Positions 13,333 to 19,642 of a stretch of 19,642 nt of DNA are shown in pieces (within the stretch, counting starts at the first letter, position 1; every line of letters starts with the position of its first letter). The notes under the pieces were generated by a model. It was not told where the DNA came from. It worked only from the letters and a program-made list of their open reading frames with translations, and searched no databases. This DNA is from Pseudomonadota bacterium. Lineage in GTDB: Bacteria; Pseudomonadota; Alphaproteobacteria; Sphingomonadales; Sphingomonadaceae. A program made the translations under genes and the position numbers. The stretch is taken from positions 1-19,642 of the forward strand of contig JAEWCK010000235.1 in assembly GCA_023390675.1 (NCBI GenBank), written 5' to 3'.

Positions 13333-14553
13333 ATGGACTTTCCAATCGAAGCCGTGCGCGCCCGCTTCAAGGCGCTTTCCGACGACCGCGTCTATTTCGA
13401 CGCCCCCGGCGGCACGCAGATCTGCGAGCCGGCGATCGAGCGGATGGTAGCGCATCTCCACGCCGGCACCGCCAATTCGGGCGGGGCGTTCCGAACCTCG
13501 GTCGAGGCCGACGCACTGAGCGCCGAGGCGCATGCGGCGATGGCCGAACTGCTCGGCGGCGCTCCGCAAGAGATCGCGTTCGGGCAGAACATGACCAGCC
13601 TGACCTTCGCGGTGTCGCGCGCGCTGGCGAAGGACTGGCAGCCGGGCGACGAGCTTATCTGCACGCGGCTCGATCATGACGCCAATGTCTCGCCGTGGCT
13701 GCGCGCCGCGGCCGATTGCGGGATGACAGTGCGCTGGCTCGATTTCGATCCCGACACCGGCGAGTGGAAGCTGGAGGAACTCGCCGGGCTGCTCGGGCCC
13801 CGCACCCGCCTCGTCGCGCTCGGCATGGCGAGCAATGCGCTCGGCACGATCAACCCGGTCGCCGAGGCCGTGAGGATCGTCCGCGCGCATTCGGAGGCGC
13901 TGGTGTTCGTCGATGCGGTGCAAGCCGTGCCGCACGTGCCCGTCGATGTCGCGGCGCTCGGCGCGGATTTCCTCGTCTGCTCGCCCTACAAATTCTTCGG
14001 CCCGCACCAAGGCGTGCTCTGGGCGAAGGGCGAGGTTGTGCAGAGCGTCGACGCGTACCGCGTTCGCCCCGCCGACGCGGGAGTCGCGCACCGGTTCGAG
14101 ACCGGCACCCAGTCCTTCGAGAGCCAGGGCGCGGTGCTCGGCACGGTCGAATATCTGGAGTGGCTGGGCGCGCAGATCGACCCGCAGGCCAACAGCCGCC
14201 GCGCGAAGCTGGTCGCGGCAATGGAAGGCGCGACGGCCTATGAGCGCCAGATCGGCACGCGGCTGCTCGCCGGGCTCGCGACGATCCCCGGTCTCAGGCT
14301 CTGGGGACCGCCGACGATGGACGGACGCGTGCCGACCTTCTCATTCACGATCCAGGGGCGGCACCCCGATGCGATCGCCGAGCATCTGGCGGCGCGAGAA
14401 ATCTATGCCTGGTCGGGCAATTTCTATGCGGTCGAAGTGACGGCGCGGCTCGGGTTGGATGCGGAAGGCGGGCTGCTGCGCGTGGGGCTGTGCCACTACA
14501 ATACCGCAGGGGAAGTCGACCGGCTGATCGCGGCGCTGCGGGACCTTCCCTAA
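13333..14553 (+). CDS. Class V aminotransferase-fold PLP enzyme, cysteine desulfurase-like (VC1184 subfamily)
   Basis: This 406-residue cytoplasmic protein has the fold-type I PLP layout. FDAPGGTQ (residues 22-29) is near the start, LDHDAN holds His115, and VDAVQAVPH with Asp194 contacts the pyridine ring. Lys220 in CSPYKFFGPH should form the Schiff base. It resembles the subfamily annotated as cysteine desulfurase-like, but the C-terminal loop (WSGNFYAVEV) carries no cysteine where SufS/IscS enzymes have their catalytic Cys. Cysteine desulfuration is therefore doubtful, and a lyase or aminotransferase role is open. The ATG at 13333 is preferred to an in-frame TTG at 13300 because family members begin like MDFPIEAVRARF. 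A palindromic repeat starts 3 bp after the stop. Confidence 0.88.
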   Translation: MDFPIEAVRARFKALSDDRVYFDAPGGTQICEPAIERMVAHLHAGTANSGGAFRTSVEADALSAEAHAAMAELLGGAPQEIAFGQNMTSLTFAVSRALAKDWQPGDELICTRLDHDANVSPWLRAAADCGMTVRWLDFDPDTGEWKLEELAGLLGPRTRLVALGMASNALGTINPVAEAVRIVRAHSEALVFVDAVQAVPHVPVDVAALGADFLVCSPYKFFGPHQGVLWAKGEVVQSVDAYRVRPADAGVAHRFETGTQSFESQGAVLGTVEYLEWLGAQIDPQANSRRAKLVAAMEGATAYERQIGTRLLAGLATIPGLRLWGPPTMDGRVPTFSFTIQGRHPDAIAEHLAAREIYAWSGNFYAVEVTARLGLDAEGGLLRVGLCHYNTAGEVDRLIAALRDLP

Positions 14554-14555
14554 CT

Positions 14556-14638
14556 CGTCATCCCGGCGAAAGCCGGCTCCAGAGCCACAAGCGGCGCGGC
14601 GGAGAAACCCTGGGCCCCGGCTTTCGCCGGGGGTGACG
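14556..14638. repeat. Palindromic repeat element, copy B, between convergent genes
   Basis: Arms at 14556-14584 and 14608-14638 are inverted copies. They share CGTCA near the outer ends and CGGCGAAAGCCGG in the core; the left arm lacks a base and has changes near its inner end. The element begins 3 bp after the aminotransferase stop and ends 10 bp before the stop of the convergent oxidoreductase gene. The core matches the element at 4853-4915. It could act as a two-way transcription end or transcript-stabilising hairpin. Confidence 0.85.
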
Positions 14639-14648
14639 GTCATAGGTT

Positions 14649-15998
14649 CTAGATCGCGTATCTCGCCCGCTGCGGGCGGCTGAGCATCGCGTTCGCCTCG
14701 TCGTCGCCGATGAAGCGCTCGGCCTCGGGGTCCCATTTGAGCCGGCGCCCGGTCTTCATCGCGATCCAGTGGAGCAGGCAGGTCGAGCAGGCGCGGTGGC
14801 CGACTTCGGCCGGCGCGCACACCGGCACGCCCTTCAGGATCGCGTCGAGCCAGTTCCGGTGCTGCTCGGGCGCCTTGTAGAGATGGACCTCGTCCGGGCC
14901 GATCACGCTGTCGAGGATCTTCGGATCGCTCGCCTTCAAGGGGATATCGGCGGGCTTGGAGGGATCGGAAGCGGAGACCTGCCCCATCCGCGTCACGAAC
15001 AGCCAGCCCTTGTCGCCGATGAATTTCACGCCGGTCTCGAACGCGCCCGACACGGTCATCGTCACGCCGTTGGCGTAGCGCGCGTGCGTCTCGAAGGGCC
15101 CGTGCACGTCCCACAGCCCGGACTTGGGGAATTCGGCCTTGCCCCAGATCTCCACCGGGCCCGACATCTCCATGTCCATGCCCCAATGCGCGGTATCGAT
15201 ATGGTGCGCGCCCCAGCCGGTGATCATGCCGGCGCCGAACTGCTCGCAGCGCAGCCAGCCGGGACGGTCCTCGAAGCTGTCCTGCGGGTGGACGCGCATC
15301 TCGGTGTAATATTGCTCGGGCGTGGTTCCGAGCCACGCGTCGTAATCGAGGTTGCGCGGGATCGGCATCGGCGGCGCCTCGGGGCCCGAGGGATCGCCGG
15401 GCAGCCCCACCTCGACATGCTTCAGCTTGCCGATCCGGCCGTTGCGGACCAGCTCGCACGCGCGGTGGAATTGCGGCCACGGGTCCTGCCCGCGCTGCTG
15501 CGAGCCCAATTGGAGCACCATGCCCGACGCCTTGACCGCGTCGGCCATCTTGCGCCCCTCGGCGATGGTCAGCGAAGCGGGCTTCTGGAGATAGACGTGC
15601 TTCTTCGCCCGCACCGCGTGCACCGCCATCGGCGCATGCTGGTGATCGGGAGTGGAGATCATGACCGCGTCGATCTCCTTGTCGGCGAGCAGCTCGTGGA
15701 AATCCCAATAGCCGCGCGTGCCGACATAGTTCTTGCCGGTGCTCGCGGCGTAGCGGCTGTCGACCAGCTGGATGCCCGCGCCCAGCCGCTTGGTATCGAC
15801 GTCGCACACCGCGACGATCTGCGCGTCGGCGTGCTTGTGGATTTCCTTCATGTCGTGGATGCGGCTGATCCGCCCCGCACCGATCGCGCCGATGGTGACA
15901 CGGTTGCTCGGCGCGTTCGCCCCGAACACGCTCGACGGCACGATCATCGGCGCCGCGACCGCCGCCGATTTGAGGATGCTCCGCCTCGACATGGCCAT
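14649..15998 (-). CDS. Tat-exported Gfo/Idh/MocA-family oxidoreductase
   Basis: The 449-residue protein begins MAMSRRSILKS, a twin-arginine signal, followed by a hydrophobic stretch and probable cleavage after VFGAN or nearby. It should be exported folded, perhaps with tightly held NAD(P) like Zymomonas glucose-fructose oxidoreductase. The nucleotide motif GAIGAGRIS is at 37-45 and STPDHQHA at about 115-122. The EKP motif reads QKP with Lys139. The active-site segment GAHHIDTAHWG has His265, His266, Asp268 and His271. GH109 glycosidases share this exported fold, so an NAD-assisted glycosidase is an alternative. GGGAGAGAGG precedes the ATG at 15998. It is the last gene of the GH97-cupin operon, 14 bp after the previous stop. 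Confidence 0.92.
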   Translation of the reverse strand: MAMSRRSILKSAAVAAPMIVPSSVFGANAPSNRVTIGAIGAGRISRIHDMKEIHKHADAQIVAVCDVDTKRLGAGIQLVDSRYAASTGKNYVGTRGYWDFHELLADKEIDAVMISTPDHQHAPMAVHAVRAKKHVYLQKPASLTIAEGRKMADAVKASGMVLQLGSQQRGQDPWPQFHRACELVRNGRIGKLKHVEVGLPGDPSGPEAPPMPIPRNLDYDAWLGTTPEQYYTEMRVHPQDSFEDRPGWLRCEQFGAGMITGWGAHHIDTAHWGMDMEMSGPVEIWGKAEFPKSGLWDVHGPFETHARYANGVTMTVSGAFETGVKFIGDKGWLFVTRMGQVSASDPSKPADIPLKASDPKILDSVIGPDEVHLYKAPEQHRNWLDAILKGVPVCAPAEVGHRACSTCLLHWIAMKTGRRLKWDPEAERFIGDDEANAMLSRPQRARYAI

Positions 15999-16012
15999 CG
16001 CCTCTCTCCCGT

Positions 16013-17167
16013 TCAGGCCGTGACCGGCCGCGTGGCGTTCTTCTGCGCAGTGAGGACCAGCTCGGCGGCGAGCAGCGCCTGCTCCTGATCCTGCGCGACA
16101 CTGGTTCGTTCGACGATGTCGGCGATGAATTGCGGGCCGAAGGGCAGATGCACCTTCGAGCAATCCACGTATCGCACGCCCGTCTTGTCGCAGATCAGCA
16201 GATGGTTGCCGCCGGGACGCCCCGCGATGTCGACATACTTGCGCAGCTCGATATAGCCCTCGGTGCCGAGGATGAAGAGCCGGCCGTCGCCCCAGGTCGG
16301 CAGCCCGTCGGGGGTGAACCAGTCCACGCGGATATAGCCGGTGCCGCCGTCGCCCGTGGCGATCATGTCGCCGAAATCCTCGAACTGCGGCTTGTCCTTC
16401 CAGTTGAGATTGCCGGTCTGCGAGGCGACGACGTGCGCGGTTCTGGAGCCGGTGTAGAACAGGAACTGGTCAGCCTGGTGGCTGCCGATATCGGTCAGGA
16501 TGCCGCCGTAGCGCGCCTTGTCCCAGAACCAGTCGGGCCGCCCGCCGCCGACACGGTGCGGCGCGAGGTTGACCGTCTGGACGACCTTGCCGATCTGCCC
16601 CTGCTGGACGAGTTCGCCGGCGTGCACCGCGGCGCGCACCTCGAGCCGCTCCGAATACATGATCGCGAACTTGCGCTTGGTCTCGGCGATCGCGCGGCGG
16701 ACCTCGGCGAGCTGGTCGAGCGTGGTGATCGCGGGCTTGTCGCCGAGATAGTCCTTGCCCGCGCGCATCGCGCGGATGCCGAGCGGCGCGCGCAGATCGG
16801 GGATCGGCGCGCCGGCGACGGCCTTGATGGTCTTGTCCTCGAGGATCTCGTCCTCGCTCCGCGCCAGCTTGACGTCGCTGCCATAGCGCTTGCGGAAAGT
16901 GTCGACCTGCTTCGGGTCGGCCGAATAGAATGCCTTGAGCTTGCCGCCGCCGCGGATCATCGCGTCGGTCATCGAATAGATGTGCGCGTGGTCGAGCCCG
17001 ATCACGCCGAAATCGATATGGTGGGTAACGCCGGGTTCCGGACCCGTTGGAGCGGCATTCTCGGAGACCGCATTGCCCGAGCTTTGCGACTGAGCGAGCA
17101 CTTCGGGGGGGACGATCGATGCGACGCTGGCGAGCCCTGCCCCGGCGAGGATCGAACGGCGGTCCAT
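16013..17167 (-). CDS. Second exported Gfo/Idh/MocA-family protein with atypical nucleotide loop
   Basis: The 384-residue protein begins MDRRSILAGAGL, a Tat-like signal with probable cleavage after VLAQ (near 26), then a Ser/Asn/Pro-rich linker to about residue 46. The Rossmann part starts with DFGVIGLDHAHIYSM (52-66), where GLDHAH stands in place of the usual GxGxxG. The cofactor may thus be bound differently or not at all. GDKP with Lys144 matches the EKP motif, and TDIGSHQADQ places Asp226 and His230 at the active site. AGGAG lies 8 bases before the ATG at 17167. It follows the cupin gene by 14 bp and precedes another exported Gfo/Idh/MocA gene by 14 bp, so the two probably work on related substrates. 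Exact activity is unknown. Confidence 0.9.
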   Translation of the reverse strand: MDRRSILAGAGLASVASIVPPEVLAQSQSSGNAVSENAAPTGPEPGVTHHIDFGVIGLDHAHIYSMTDAMIRGGGKLKAFYSADPKQVDTFRKRYGSDVKLARSEDEILEDKTIKAVAGAPIPDLRAPLGIRAMRAGKDYLGDKPAITTLDQLAEVRRAIAETKRKFAIMYSERLEVRAAVHAGELVQQGQIGKVVQTVNLAPHRVGGGRPDWFWDKARYGGILTDIGSHQADQFLFYTGSRTAHVVASQTGNLNWKDKPQFEDFGDMIATGDGGTGYIRVDWFTPDGLPTWGDGRLFILGTEGYIELRKYVDIAGRPGGNHLLICDKTGVRYVDCSKVHLPFGPQFIADIVERTSVAQDQEQALLAAELVLTAQKNATRPVTA

Positions 17168-17181
17168 GGCGTGTGCTCCTG

Positions 17182-17619
17182 TCAGTTGGCGGGGGTGGCG
17201 GCGGTCTTCCAGTTGATCACGTGATAGGTCGCGGGCGTCGTCCCCACATTGCGCAGGGCGTGGGGCGAATTGCTAGCGTTGAAGATCACCGACCCCGGGC
17301 CGAGGCGCTTCCACCTGCCGCCCGAGAGCGTCTCGACGGTGCCGGCGTCGACGATCACCAGCTCTTCGTTGGGGTGCCGGTGCGGCGGATGCGAGACGAG
17401 GCCGGGGTTCAAGGTGGTGACGTGGATCTCGAGCTCGTCGAGCGTGGCGGTGGGCTGGCGGACCAGATTGCGGATCGCGCCGACCTCGGTTGGTTTACTA
17501 TCTAGTTTATCCCAGGACCATGTTGCCGGGCCGAGCTTCGGCTGGGTCTGGGCAGTGGCGATGCCCCAGCCGCAGAGCATCGCGGCGGCGGCGATGGCGA
17601 AGTCCCTCTTGATCGGCAT
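17182..17619 (-). CDS. Small secreted cupin-domain protein
   Basis: The 145-residue product has a signal peptide (Lys4, Arg5, hydrophobic 8-21) with probable cleavage after ATA (23/24). A single cupin domain follows. Motif 1 is HPPHRHPNEELVIVDAG (about 77-93), giving two or three His and a Glu as metal ligands. Motif 2 is SPHALRNVG with one more His (about 119). Such single-domain cupins may be sugar isomerases, epimerases, dioxygenases or binding proteins, so the function is open. In this operon a role on the same sugar as the two oxidoreductases is likely by context. The mRNA just before the ATG can form a hairpin over the AGGAGA ribosome site. Codons just after the signal peptide are unusually AT-rich. 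Confidence 0.88.
   Translation of the reverse strand: MPIKRDFAIAAAAMLCGWGIATAQTQPKLGPATWSWDKLDSKPTEVGAIRNLVRQPTATLDELEIHVTTLNPGLVSHPPHRHPNEELVIVDAGTVETLSGGRWKRLGPGSVIFNASNSPHALRNVGTTPATYHVINWKTAATPAN
17491..17510. other. AT-rich codon patch inside the cupin gene
   Basis: Only 5 of 20 bases are G or C, in a gene that is otherwise strongly GC-rich. On the minus strand the patch and its edges read as consecutive codons AAA CTA GAT AGT AAA CCA, choices that are rare in the neighbouring genes. The reading frame is intact across it. Confidence 0.6.
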
Positions 17620-17625
17620 CCCGGT

Positions 17626-17640
17626 TCTCCTGCGAGGAGA
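17626..17640 (-). promoter_or_regulatory. Hairpin enclosing the cupin gene's Shine-Dalgarno sequence
   Basis: On the minus strand UCUCCU, a CGC loop and AGGAGA make a perfect 6-bp stem. Its 3' arm is the ribosome site for the cupin ATG at 17619. It lies 29 bp after the GH97 stop. Folding would reduce ribosome access and could set a lower cupin output relative to GH97, or respond to a bound factor. This is inferred from sequence symmetry alone. Confidence 0.45.
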
Positions 17641-17669
17641 CTAGCTTCAATTGTCTGAGTTTGGAAAGC

Positions 17670-19642
17670 CTATTTCTCGGTGAAGATGCCCGCGGCGCCG
17701 CCGTTCGCGGCGAGCTTGAGAGTGAGGGTCTCGCCCGCTTCCACGCGGCGCGTGCCGATGGCGGGGGAATCGGGCTGGGGGCCGTCGGTCCAGAGCCGCA
17801 TCGCCGCGCCCTTTCGGCCGAGAAAGGCGAGCGGCACCTGCACTTCGCGGGCGGTTTCGCTGTTCATCACGCCCAGATACCAGTCCCTCCCCTTGCGGCG
17901 GGCGAGCGCGATGTACTCGCCGGTCTCGCCAGCGAGGTAGCGCGTCTCGTCCCACGTCGCGGGCATCGCCTTGATGAAGTCGAAGCCCTCCGGACTCGCG
18001 GCATAGGCATCGGGGCTGTCGGCGACGCTGCCGAGCGGCGAGAGGAATACGACGTACATCGCGAGGCCGTGCGCGCGCGTCGTCTGGACGAAGGGCAGAT
18101 CGTAGCGGACCCGGAAGGTCTCGGGCGCCAGGTTGCGGAAGCCGCCGGGGGTATAATCCATCGGGCCGAGCAGCCCGCGCGTGAAGGCGAGCATGACGTT
18201 GTGGCGCGAGGTCACCCGGCGCGACCATTTGTTGTACTCGGCCCCCATCACGCCTTCCTGCGTCATGAAATTGGGCCAGGTGCGCGTAAGGCCGCGCGGC
18301 GGGAAGGCGCCGTGCAGATCGACCATCAGATGGTGCCGCGCCGCCGCGCCGAGCAGCTTCTGGTACCAATTGACCATCCACTGATCGTCGCGGTCCATGA
18401 AATCGACCTTGATCCCCGCGATGCCAAGCTTCTCGTAGAGGGTGAGCGCATCCTCCATCTGCTCGTCGAGCGCCTGCCAGTGCGTCCATAGCCAGAGGCG
18501 GACCTTCTTCGACTTCGCATAGTCGACCACGTCCTGGAGGTTGATCGCGTCGGCCCATTTGGTGATGTCGACGCCCGGGCGGCGGACCCCTCCCCCGCCG
18601 GCGCCGGCATACCAGCCCTCGTCGATCATCGCGTAGGGAAAGCCGCTCGCCGCGGAAAAGTCGATGAAGGCCTTGGCGACATCGGTGGTGGTGCGCTGGC
18701 CGGGCAGCCTGGCGATCGAGGGGCCGTTCCACCAGTCCCAGCTGGCGAGGCCGGGCTTGATCCAGCTGGTGTCCTTGATGCGACTCGGGCTGGAGAGATC
18801 GGTGATGAGGTTGGATTCGTTCAACTTGCCGAGCTGATCGGCGAGCATCACCACGCGCCACGGCGTGACGATCGGGCTGCCGATCCGGGTGTGGACCGCG
18901 ATGCGGGAATCGTCGAGCGAGGGCGAGAGCTTGAGCTGCAATCCCGGCCCGCCGTCGCCGCGCCCGGTCAGGTACATGCCGGCGAAGTCGATCAGGTCCG
19001 CCTCGGCGAGCGCGAAGGCGGCCTTGCCGGTTTCGCAGGCGAAGGGGAGATCGAAGAGATTATGCTCGCGCAGCCGCGTGGTGTCGACGGGATCGAACTC
19101 GCCTTCGTGGCTCGATCCGAACTTGCCGACGTTGAAGCCCCAGCATTTGTAGGCTTGCGGAAAATAGAAGCCGGTGCGCTCGTAGCGGACGATCGCCGCC
19201 GCAGTCGCTGGCTGGACGGGGACGACGGTGCGGAAGGCGACGCCGTCGTCATAGGCGCGCAGGACCACGTCCATCCTGCGCTTCGCCCCGGCCTTTTCCT
19301 GGAAATGGACGGTGAGCTGGTTGTAGTGGTCGCGGCCCTGCGCGGCCTTGCCGGCGACGATCGGATAGGTCGTGTCGGCGGTGGCGGCCTCCGAGCCGGT
19401 GATGGCCAGGCCGTAGCCGAGCGTATCGGTGTCGAGATCGAGGAGGATCGGGGACGGGGCGAGCACCGGCGCGCCATTGCGAGTGACAGTGTAGACCGGG
19501 CTTCCGGTCGTGCTCAGCTGCAGGGTGATGCGGTTGGTTCCGTCGGGGGAGACGGCTCCGAGGGTTTGGGCTGCGGCCGGAGTGGCGAGCAGGAGTGCGA
19601 GTCCCGTGATGATTCCCCTCCCTGGAAGGGAGGGGTTAGGGG
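17670..19642 (-). CDS. Glycoside hydrolase family 97 enzyme, retaining-type (5' end outside or unresolved)
   Basis: GH97 enzymes are exported alpha-glucosidases or alpha-galactosidases acting on oligosaccharide ends. The frame is open from the window edge to TAG at 17670-17672, about 656 residues. A signal-peptide-like GIITGLALLLATPAAAQ lies at about 19565-19616 and is followed by the N-terminal beta-sandwich domain. The catalytic barrel has IDEGWY, WLWTHWQ and GIKVDFMDRDDQ (Asp codon 18402-18404). Then come DLHGAF, RTWPN and GVMGAEY (Glu codon near 18237-18239). Inverting SusB has glutamates at other places, including HEA where this protein has HGA; the KVDF aspartate fits the retaining subgroup. 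No in-frame ATG, GTG or TTG occurs between 19467 and the edge, although the signal peptide is upstream of the GTG at 19466. It is the first visible gene of its operon. Confidence 0.92.
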   Translation of the reverse strand, partial: PNPSLPGRGIITGLALLLATPAAAQTLGAVSPDGTNRITLQLSTTGSPVYTVTRNGAPVLAPSPILLDLDTDTLGYGLAITGSEAATADTTYPIVAGKAAQGRDHYNQLTVHFQEKAGAKRRMDVVLRAYDDGVAFRTVVPVQPATAAAIVRYERTGFYFPQAYKCWGFNVGKFGSSHEGEFDPVDTTRLREHNLFDLPFACETGKAAFALAEADLIDFAGMYLTGRGDGGPGLQLKLSPSLDDSRIAVHTRIGSPIVTPWRVVMLADQLGKLNESNLITDLSSPSRIKDTSWIKPGLASWDWWNGPSIARLPGQRTTTDVAKAFIDFSAASGFPYAMIDEGWYAGAGGGGVRRPGVDITKWADAINLQDVVDYAKSKKVRLWLWTHWQALDEQMEDALTLYEKLGIAGIKVDFMDRDDQWMVNWYQKLLGAAARHHLMVDLHGAFPPRGLTRTWPNFMTQEGVMGAEYNKWSRRVTSRHNVMLAFTRGLLGPMDYTPGGFRNLAPETFRVRYDLPFVQTTRAHGLAMYVVFLSPLGSVADSPDAYAASPEGFDFIKAMPATWDETRYLAGETGEYIALARRKGRDWYLGVMNSETAREVQVPLAFLGRKGAAMRLWTDGPQPDSPAIGTRRVEAGETLTLKLAANGGAAGIFTEK
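19615..19635. repeat. Perfect inverted repeat at the 5' end of the GH97 gene
   Basis: CCCCTCCCT (19615-19623), a 3-base loop and AGGGAGGGG (19627-19635) form a perfect 9-bp dyad ending 7 bases before the window edge. On the minus strand it lies just upstream of the GH97 signal-peptide codons. Its purine arm could serve as a ribosome site. I recall similar CCCTCCCT/AGGGAGGG elements as frequent intergenic repeats in related genomes; this is memory, not a search. Confidence 0.55.

Noticed and set aside
14341..16101. A 586-codon minus-strand frame across the aminotransferase end and the first Gfo/Idh/MocA gene
   Set aside because: It crosses the repeat element and two real genes in another frame, and its product is compositionally biased with no recognisable domain.
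17647..18861. A 404-codon minus-strand frame inside the GH97 gene
   Set aside because: The overlapping GH97 frame contains all catalytic motifs; this one is Arg/Pro-rich shadow sequence.

Overview
The window is high-GC DNA (roughly two-thirds G+C by eye) with GTG and TTG starts and tightly packed, often overlapping genes. It looks like a chromosomal segment of an alphaproteobacterium, most likely a sphingomonad (Sphingomonas or a relative). The grounds are protein style, Tat-exported oxidoreductases next to GH3 and GH97 glycosidases, and copies of a CCGGCGAAAGCCGG-type palindrome that I associate with this group. I see no rRNA, tRNA, CRISPR, phage or insertion-sequence genes.

Layout. (1) 1-273 is the 3' end of an Ala/Thr-rich gene. 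(2) 270-3106, minus strand, is a compact methionine-salvage operon transcribed mtnB-mtnD-mtnC-mtnA. It covers every step from methylthioribose-1-phosphate to the keto acid precursor of methionine. (3) 3150-4835 holds two L,D-transpeptidase-type genes of different families, divergently arranged around a 261-bp spacer. (4) 4941-6437, minus, is a polytopic GT-C-like membrane protein. (5) 6513-9067, plus, is a pncC-like gene translationally coupled to glutamine-dependent nadE, a plausible NAD recycling pair. Two tiny coupled or frameshifted ORFs follow (9064-9278), then a small secreted protein (9339-9833). (6) 10053-12266, plus, is an exported GH3 beta-glucosidase-like enzyme. It is preceded by an extended -10 promoter and LacI-type operator-like dyads. 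(7) 12263-13285, minus, is a cytoplasmic YdgJ-like Gfo/Idh/MocA oxidoreductase. It is divergent from a class V aminotransferase-fold gene (13333-14553) that may be leaderless. (8) 14649-19642, minus, is a carbohydrate operon transcribed GH97 glycosidase, secreted cupin, Tat-exported Gfo/Idh/MocA, second Tat-exported Gfo/Idh/MocA.

The strongest candidate for something under-described is the last operon. A GH97 enzyme is combined with a small exported cupin and two tandem exported Gfo/Idh/MocA proteins, which suggests periplasmic oxidation or oxidation-assisted cleavage of a glycoside. At nucleotide level the most notable signals are: two palindromic repeat elements that both sit between convergent genes; two convergent gene pairs whose stop codons share the same CTAG palindrome; a hairpin that encloses the cupin's Shine-Dalgarno sequence; a patch of AT-rich codons inside the cupin gene; and the double GTGA junction after nadE.
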